Below, one piece after another: positions 6,322-8,825 of a stretch of DNA of 8,825 bases. The notes under the pieces are model-generated. The model saw only the letters and a list, made by a program, of their open reading frames with translations, searched no databases and was not told the DNA's origin. The position numbers and the translations under genes are program-made. Where the stretch lies: contig JAQUQP010000072.1 in the NCBI GenBank assembly GCA_028716025.1, positions 1 through 8,825 of the forward strand. The letters run 5' to 3'. The DNA comes from a bacterium. Its GTDB lineage: Bacteria > UBA6262. Position 1 is the stretch's first letter, and each line of letters opens with the position of its first letter.

Positions 6322-7226
6322 TCATCGCCATTGTCGGGCCGACAGCCAGCGGCAAAAGCTCGGTCGCGATCACCCTGGCTAAAAAATTAGGCGCGGAAAT
6401 AATATCTTTTGATTCCCTGCAAATATATAAATACCTGAATATCGGCACAGCCAAACCAAAGAAGGCAGAACTAAGACAGGCCAGGCATCATCTCATCAGT
6501 ATCCGCAAACCTGACGAGGAATTCAATGCCGGCATGTTTGCCAGGCTGGCCGGGGGAAAGATCAAAGAACTGGAGAAGCAGGGCAAGAATGTCATCCTGG
6601 CCGGCGGGACAGGATTATACCTGAAAGCGCTATTGGAGGGCTTGAGCGAAGCGCCGCCAACAAACAAGCAACTTAGACGGCAGATGGCGGTAAAAGCCAA
6701 GAAATACGGTAAGCAGTACTTATATAAAAGATTGATTAAAATTGACCCGGTAGCGGCCGCCAGGATCCATCCTAATAACGTAGAGCGAGTGATCCGGGCA
6801 TTGGAAATATATTACCAGACAGGAAAACCTTTTTCCCAATGGCAGCAGAAAACACCAACGCCGCAATACCAGGCCAGGATCATCGGCATATCCCGTAACC
6901 GGCAAAAGCTTTATGCACGGATCAACCAGCGGGTAGAGGATATGTTTCGCCAGGGATTAGTGCGTGAAGTCCGGTCGCTCCTGAAAAAAGGATATAGCCC
7001 GGAACTAAAACCAATGCAAAGCCTGGGTTACCGCCAGGTGTGCCAATACCTGAAGGGAAAGCTTACTTTACCCGAGGCCATATACCAGACCAAGCTGGAG
7101 ACCCGGCATTATGCCAAAAGACAGCTTTCCTGGTTCAGGCACACTAAGGGGATCAAATGGTTCCCCGTAAAAGATAATCTCGACAATAAAACATTGCGAA
7201 GAATGGTCGAGTATGTTAAAGTATAA
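6318..7226 (+). CDS. miaA: tRNA dimethylallyltransferase MiaA
   Basis: This 302-residue enzyme transfers the dimethylallyl group from dimethylallyl diphosphate to N6 of A37 in tRNAs reading UNN codons, making the i6A37 that MiaB then methylthiolates. The family signatures are all present: P-loop GPTASGKS (7-14), EIISFDSLQIY with catalytic-region D32, the NIGTAKP motif, AGGTGLY, HPNNVERVIRALEIY, the MQSLGYRQV segment, and TRHYAKRQLSWFR near the C-terminus, which contacts the tRNA. Length is normal. Its ATG overlaps the mutL stop (ATGA), with AAGAGG at 6301-6306 as a distant ribosome site, so translation is probably coupled to mutL. Its last 14 nt overlap hflX in another frame. The mutL-miaA adjacency is widely conserved, but the hfq gene that often follows is missing. 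Confidence 0.98.
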   Translation: MIIAIVGPTASGKSSVAITLAKKLGAEIISFDSLQIYKYLNIGTAKPKKAELRQARHHLISIRKPDEEFNAGMFARLAGGKIKELEKQGKNVILAGGTGLYLKALLEGLSEAPPTNKQLRRQMAVKAKKYGKQYLYKRLIKIDPVAAARIHPNNVERVIRALEIYYQTGKPFSQWQQKTPTPQYQARIIGISRNRQKLYARINQRVEDMFRQGLVREVRSLLKKGYSPELKPMQSLGYRQVCQYLKGKLTLPEAIYQTKLETRHYAKRQLSWFRHTKGIKWFPVKDNLDNKTLRRMVEYVKV

Positions 7227-8490
7227 TGAATCTGCTATTTTAGTAGGGATACGGGACCGGCATAAAAAACTCAGTGAAGTGCAAAATTCCCTGGAAGAAT
7301 TAAAACGGCTGGCTGAAACAGCCGGTGCTGCTGTTGCCGGCATGACTATCCAGAATATTAACCATTACAATCCGGCATATTTGATCGGGCAAGGCAAGGC
7401 TGAGCAGTTAGCCGAGAACGTGAAAAAGGATAATCTGCAAACTATAATCTTCGACGATGACCTCTCTCCGGCGCAACAGCGTAACCTGGAAGAGTTGATC
7501 GGGGCGAAGATAGTTGACCGGACCAAATTGATCCTGGATATATTCGCCAAACGGGCGCATACCGCGGAAGGGAAACTGCAGGTAGAATTGGCCCAAATGG
7601 ATTATCTCCTGCCGCGCTTGACCGGCAAAGGGGTAGCCCTGGCGCAGCAAGTCGGCGGAGTAGGCAGTATGGGAGCCACGCGCGGACCCGGCGAACGCAA
7701 ACTGGAGTATGACCGCCGCCGGATCAGGGATCACATAGCGGAATTACGCAGGGAGATAAATAAGCTAAAAGAATACCGTTCTTTGCAGCGCCATAAAAGG
7801 CAGGATATTCCCTTACCGATAATCGCCCTGGTCGGATATACCAACGCCGGCAAATCAACTCTCCTAAATGCCATGACCGGAGCTGACGTATTTGTAGAAG
7901 ACAAATTATTCGCTACGCTTGACCCGACTACCAGGCGGCTGACATTGCCGAGCCGGCAAAAAGTCCTGTTCACGGATACCGTAGGATTTATCCGCAAATT
8001 GCCGCATCAACTGGTAGCGGCTTTCAGGGCCACCCTGGAAGAGGTGGTGGAAGCAGACCTATTATTGCATGTCATTGACGCGAGCCACCCGGAATATGAA
8101 GAGCAGATCAAAACTGTAAATGAAGTCCTGGTTGAACTCGGGCTGCAAGATAAACCAGTGATCACTGTTTTTAATAAAATAGACCTTTTAAAAAATAAAT
8201 CAAGCAGCCAGCGTTTGATGAGGAACCATCCTGACGGGATCTTTATTTCCGCCTCCAGGAAGTCGCATCTGGATGAGCTATACCGGCAGATAATGGTTTT
8301 TCTGGCCAAGGACCTGGCTGAAAAGAATTTTGTAATACCGTATGATAAATATAAACTGGTGGGGCATTTATTAGCCAGCGGCAATATCCTGGAAAAAGAG
8401 TACCTGCCGGGCGGAGTGGCCATTAAAGCCCTGGTTGATACTAAAACGTTTAATGTCATAAAAAAATACCTGCGCGAGAGGAATGTATGA
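7213..8490 (+). CDS. hflX: Ribosome-associated GTPase HflX
   Basis: This 425-residue Obg/HflX-superfamily GTPase binds the 50S subunit; in characterised bacteria HflX splits stalled or stressed ribosomes. The N-terminal HflX domain includes YNPAYLIGQGKAEQL, the DDDLSPAQQRNLE stretch and DRTKLILDIFAKRA. It is followed by the glycine-rich family signature ending TRGPGERKLEYDRRR (156-170) and a helical coiled segment. The G domain has G1 GYTNAGKST (208-216), the FATLDPTTR switch I region, G3 DTVGF (255-259), G4 NKID (321-324) and G5 ISAS. The glycine-rich loop reads GGVGSMGATRGPGE and appears a few residues longer than the usual GGIGTRGPGE. The ATG at 7213 is the only upstream in-frame start that fits the family N-terminus (ESAILVGI); an ATG at 7226 is in a different frame. 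It overlaps miaA by 14 nt and pgsA by ATGA. Confidence 0.97.
   Translation: MLKYNESAILVGIRDRHKKLSEVQNSLEELKRLAETAGAAVAGMTIQNINHYNPAYLIGQGKAEQLAENVKKDNLQTIIFDDDLSPAQQRNLEELIGAKIVDRTKLILDIFAKRAHTAEGKLQVELAQMDYLLPRLTGKGVALAQQVGGVGSMGATRGPGERKLEYDRRRIRDHIAELRREINKLKEYRSLQRHKRQDIPLPIIALVGYTNAGKSTLLNAMTGADVFVEDKLFATLDPTTRRLTLPSRQKVLFTDTVGFIRKLPHQLVAAFRATLEEVVEADLLLHVIDASHPEYEEQIKTVNEVLVELGLQDKPVITVFNKIDLLKNKSSSQRLMRNHPDGIFISASRKSHLDELYRQIMVFLAKDLAEKNFVIPYDKYKLVGHLLASGNILEKEYLPGGVAIKALVDTKTFNVIKKYLRERNV
8477..8482 (+). promoter_or_regulatory. Shine-Dalgarno inside hflX for the pgsA start
   Basis: AGAGGA within the last hflX codons lies 4 nt before the ATG at 8487. It supports that start for the phosphatidyltransferase. 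The spacing is rather short, but re-initiation through the ATGA overlap would compensate. Confidence 0.5.
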
Positions 8491-8825
8491 ACTTAGCAAA
8501 TAAATTAACCATACTCAGGATATTGCTCACTCCGATATTCATCATCCTGCTGTTCAACCCGGCCTGGATTATTACCTTGTCTAACGGCAAGGAACTGAAC
8601 ACCATTGCCATAATAATTTTTGTTTTTGCTATTTTCACCGACTACCTGGACGGGCTGGTAGCGCGTAAAAAGAAAATGCTGACACCGCTGGGCACGTTCC
8701 TGGACCCAGCCGCCGATAAACTCCTGCTGGTCACGACATTTATAACACTGGCCATCAGGAATGTAATACCTTTATGGGTCATGATCATTGTGATCAGCCG
8801 GGATGTGATCTTATTTGGCGGCTGG
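8487..8825 (+). CDS. pgsA: CDP-diacylglycerol-glycerol-3-phosphate 3-phosphatidyltransferase, 5' part (3' end outside window)
   Basis: The first 113 residues of an integral membrane enzyme of the CDP-alcohol phosphatidyltransferase family, which is usually about 180-200 long. The start MNLANKLTILRILLTPIFI is typical of PgsA. The full family signature DG-x2-AR-x8-G-x3-D-x3-D is intact: D52, D55-G56, A59-R60, G69, D73 and D77, the residues that bind Mg2+ and the CDP group. PgsA makes phosphatidylglycerol phosphate, the first committed step to phosphatidylglycerol and cardiolipin, in the inner membrane. Hydrophobic segments are seen at about 9-24, 38-52, 79-91 and 93-111. The ATG overlaps the hflX stop (ATGA 8487-8490), so it continues the coupled run from mutL. 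Related family members (phosphatidylserine synthase, cardiolipin synthase type) share the signature. The N-terminus favours PgsA, but the missing C-terminus leaves some doubt. Confidence 0.9.
   Translation, partial: MNLANKLTILRILLTPIFIILLFNPAWIITLSNGKELNTIAIIIFVFAIFTDYLDGLVARKKKMLTPLGTFLDPAADKLLLVTTFITLAIRNVIPLWVMIIVISRDVILFGGW

Noticed and set aside
7213..7226. Frameshift or fusion between miaA and hflX
   Set aside because: Both proteins are complete with normal termini. The 14-nt overlap in different frames is an ordinary gene overlap.
8007..8459. 150-codon open frame on the minus strand within hflX
   Set aside because: Antisense to the HflX G4/G5 region and without family-like features; treated as a shadow.

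Overview
The window is a compact, almost fully coding stretch of a bacterial chromosome. Every gene lies on the + strand. It carries a conserved housekeeping cluster for tRNA modification and DNA mismatch repair. In order it holds: the 3' end of miaB, a LapA-domain membrane protein, a membrane-anchored lytic transglycosylase, mutS, a small PilZ-domain protein with a cysteine-rich tail, mutL, miaA, hflX and the 5' part of a pgsA-type CDP-alcohol phosphatidyltransferase. Both window edges cut through a gene.

Organism: base composition is moderate and no gene stands out as foreign. The backbone miaB-mutS-mutL-miaA-hflX is an order known, with variations, from many bacterial phyla. The LapA-like protein and the SLT-type lytic transglycosylase suggest a diderm, Gram-negative-type envelope. 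Three features together look more like an uncultured or candidate-phylum lineage than a model proteobacterium: a PilZ gene between mutS and mutL, no hfq between miaA and hflX, and a MutL with endonuclease motifs. That placement is inference, and I cannot name the phylum from sequence alone.

Layout: 1-432 is the MiaB C-terminus (end of the radical-SAM domain plus TRAM). 456-1303 is a translationally coupled envelope pair. 1330-3834 is a full-length MutS with a clamp-binding tail. 3835-3937 is a gap filled by an inverted array of 7-bp units. 3938-4393 is the PilZ gene. 4394-4554 is a gap filled largely by an inverted array of 8-bp units. 4555-8825 is a run of four overlapping genes (mutL, miaA, hflX, pgsA) with no intergenic space.

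How the genes work together: MutS and MutL form the core of mismatch repair. MutL carries the metal-dependent nicking site, so no MutH would be needed, and both proteins have candidate sliding-clamp binding motifs. MiaA and MiaB do successive steps on A37 of tRNAs that read UNN codons (isopentenylation, then methylthiolation). HflX is a ribosome-rescue/splitting GTPase, and PgsA makes the precursor of phosphatidylglycerol. I found no RNA gene, CRISPR array, insertion sequence or prophage. The least ordinary part is 3835-4554: two unrelated short-period inverted repeat arrays bracketing a PilZ protein with a four-cysteine tail inside the mismatch-repair cluster.
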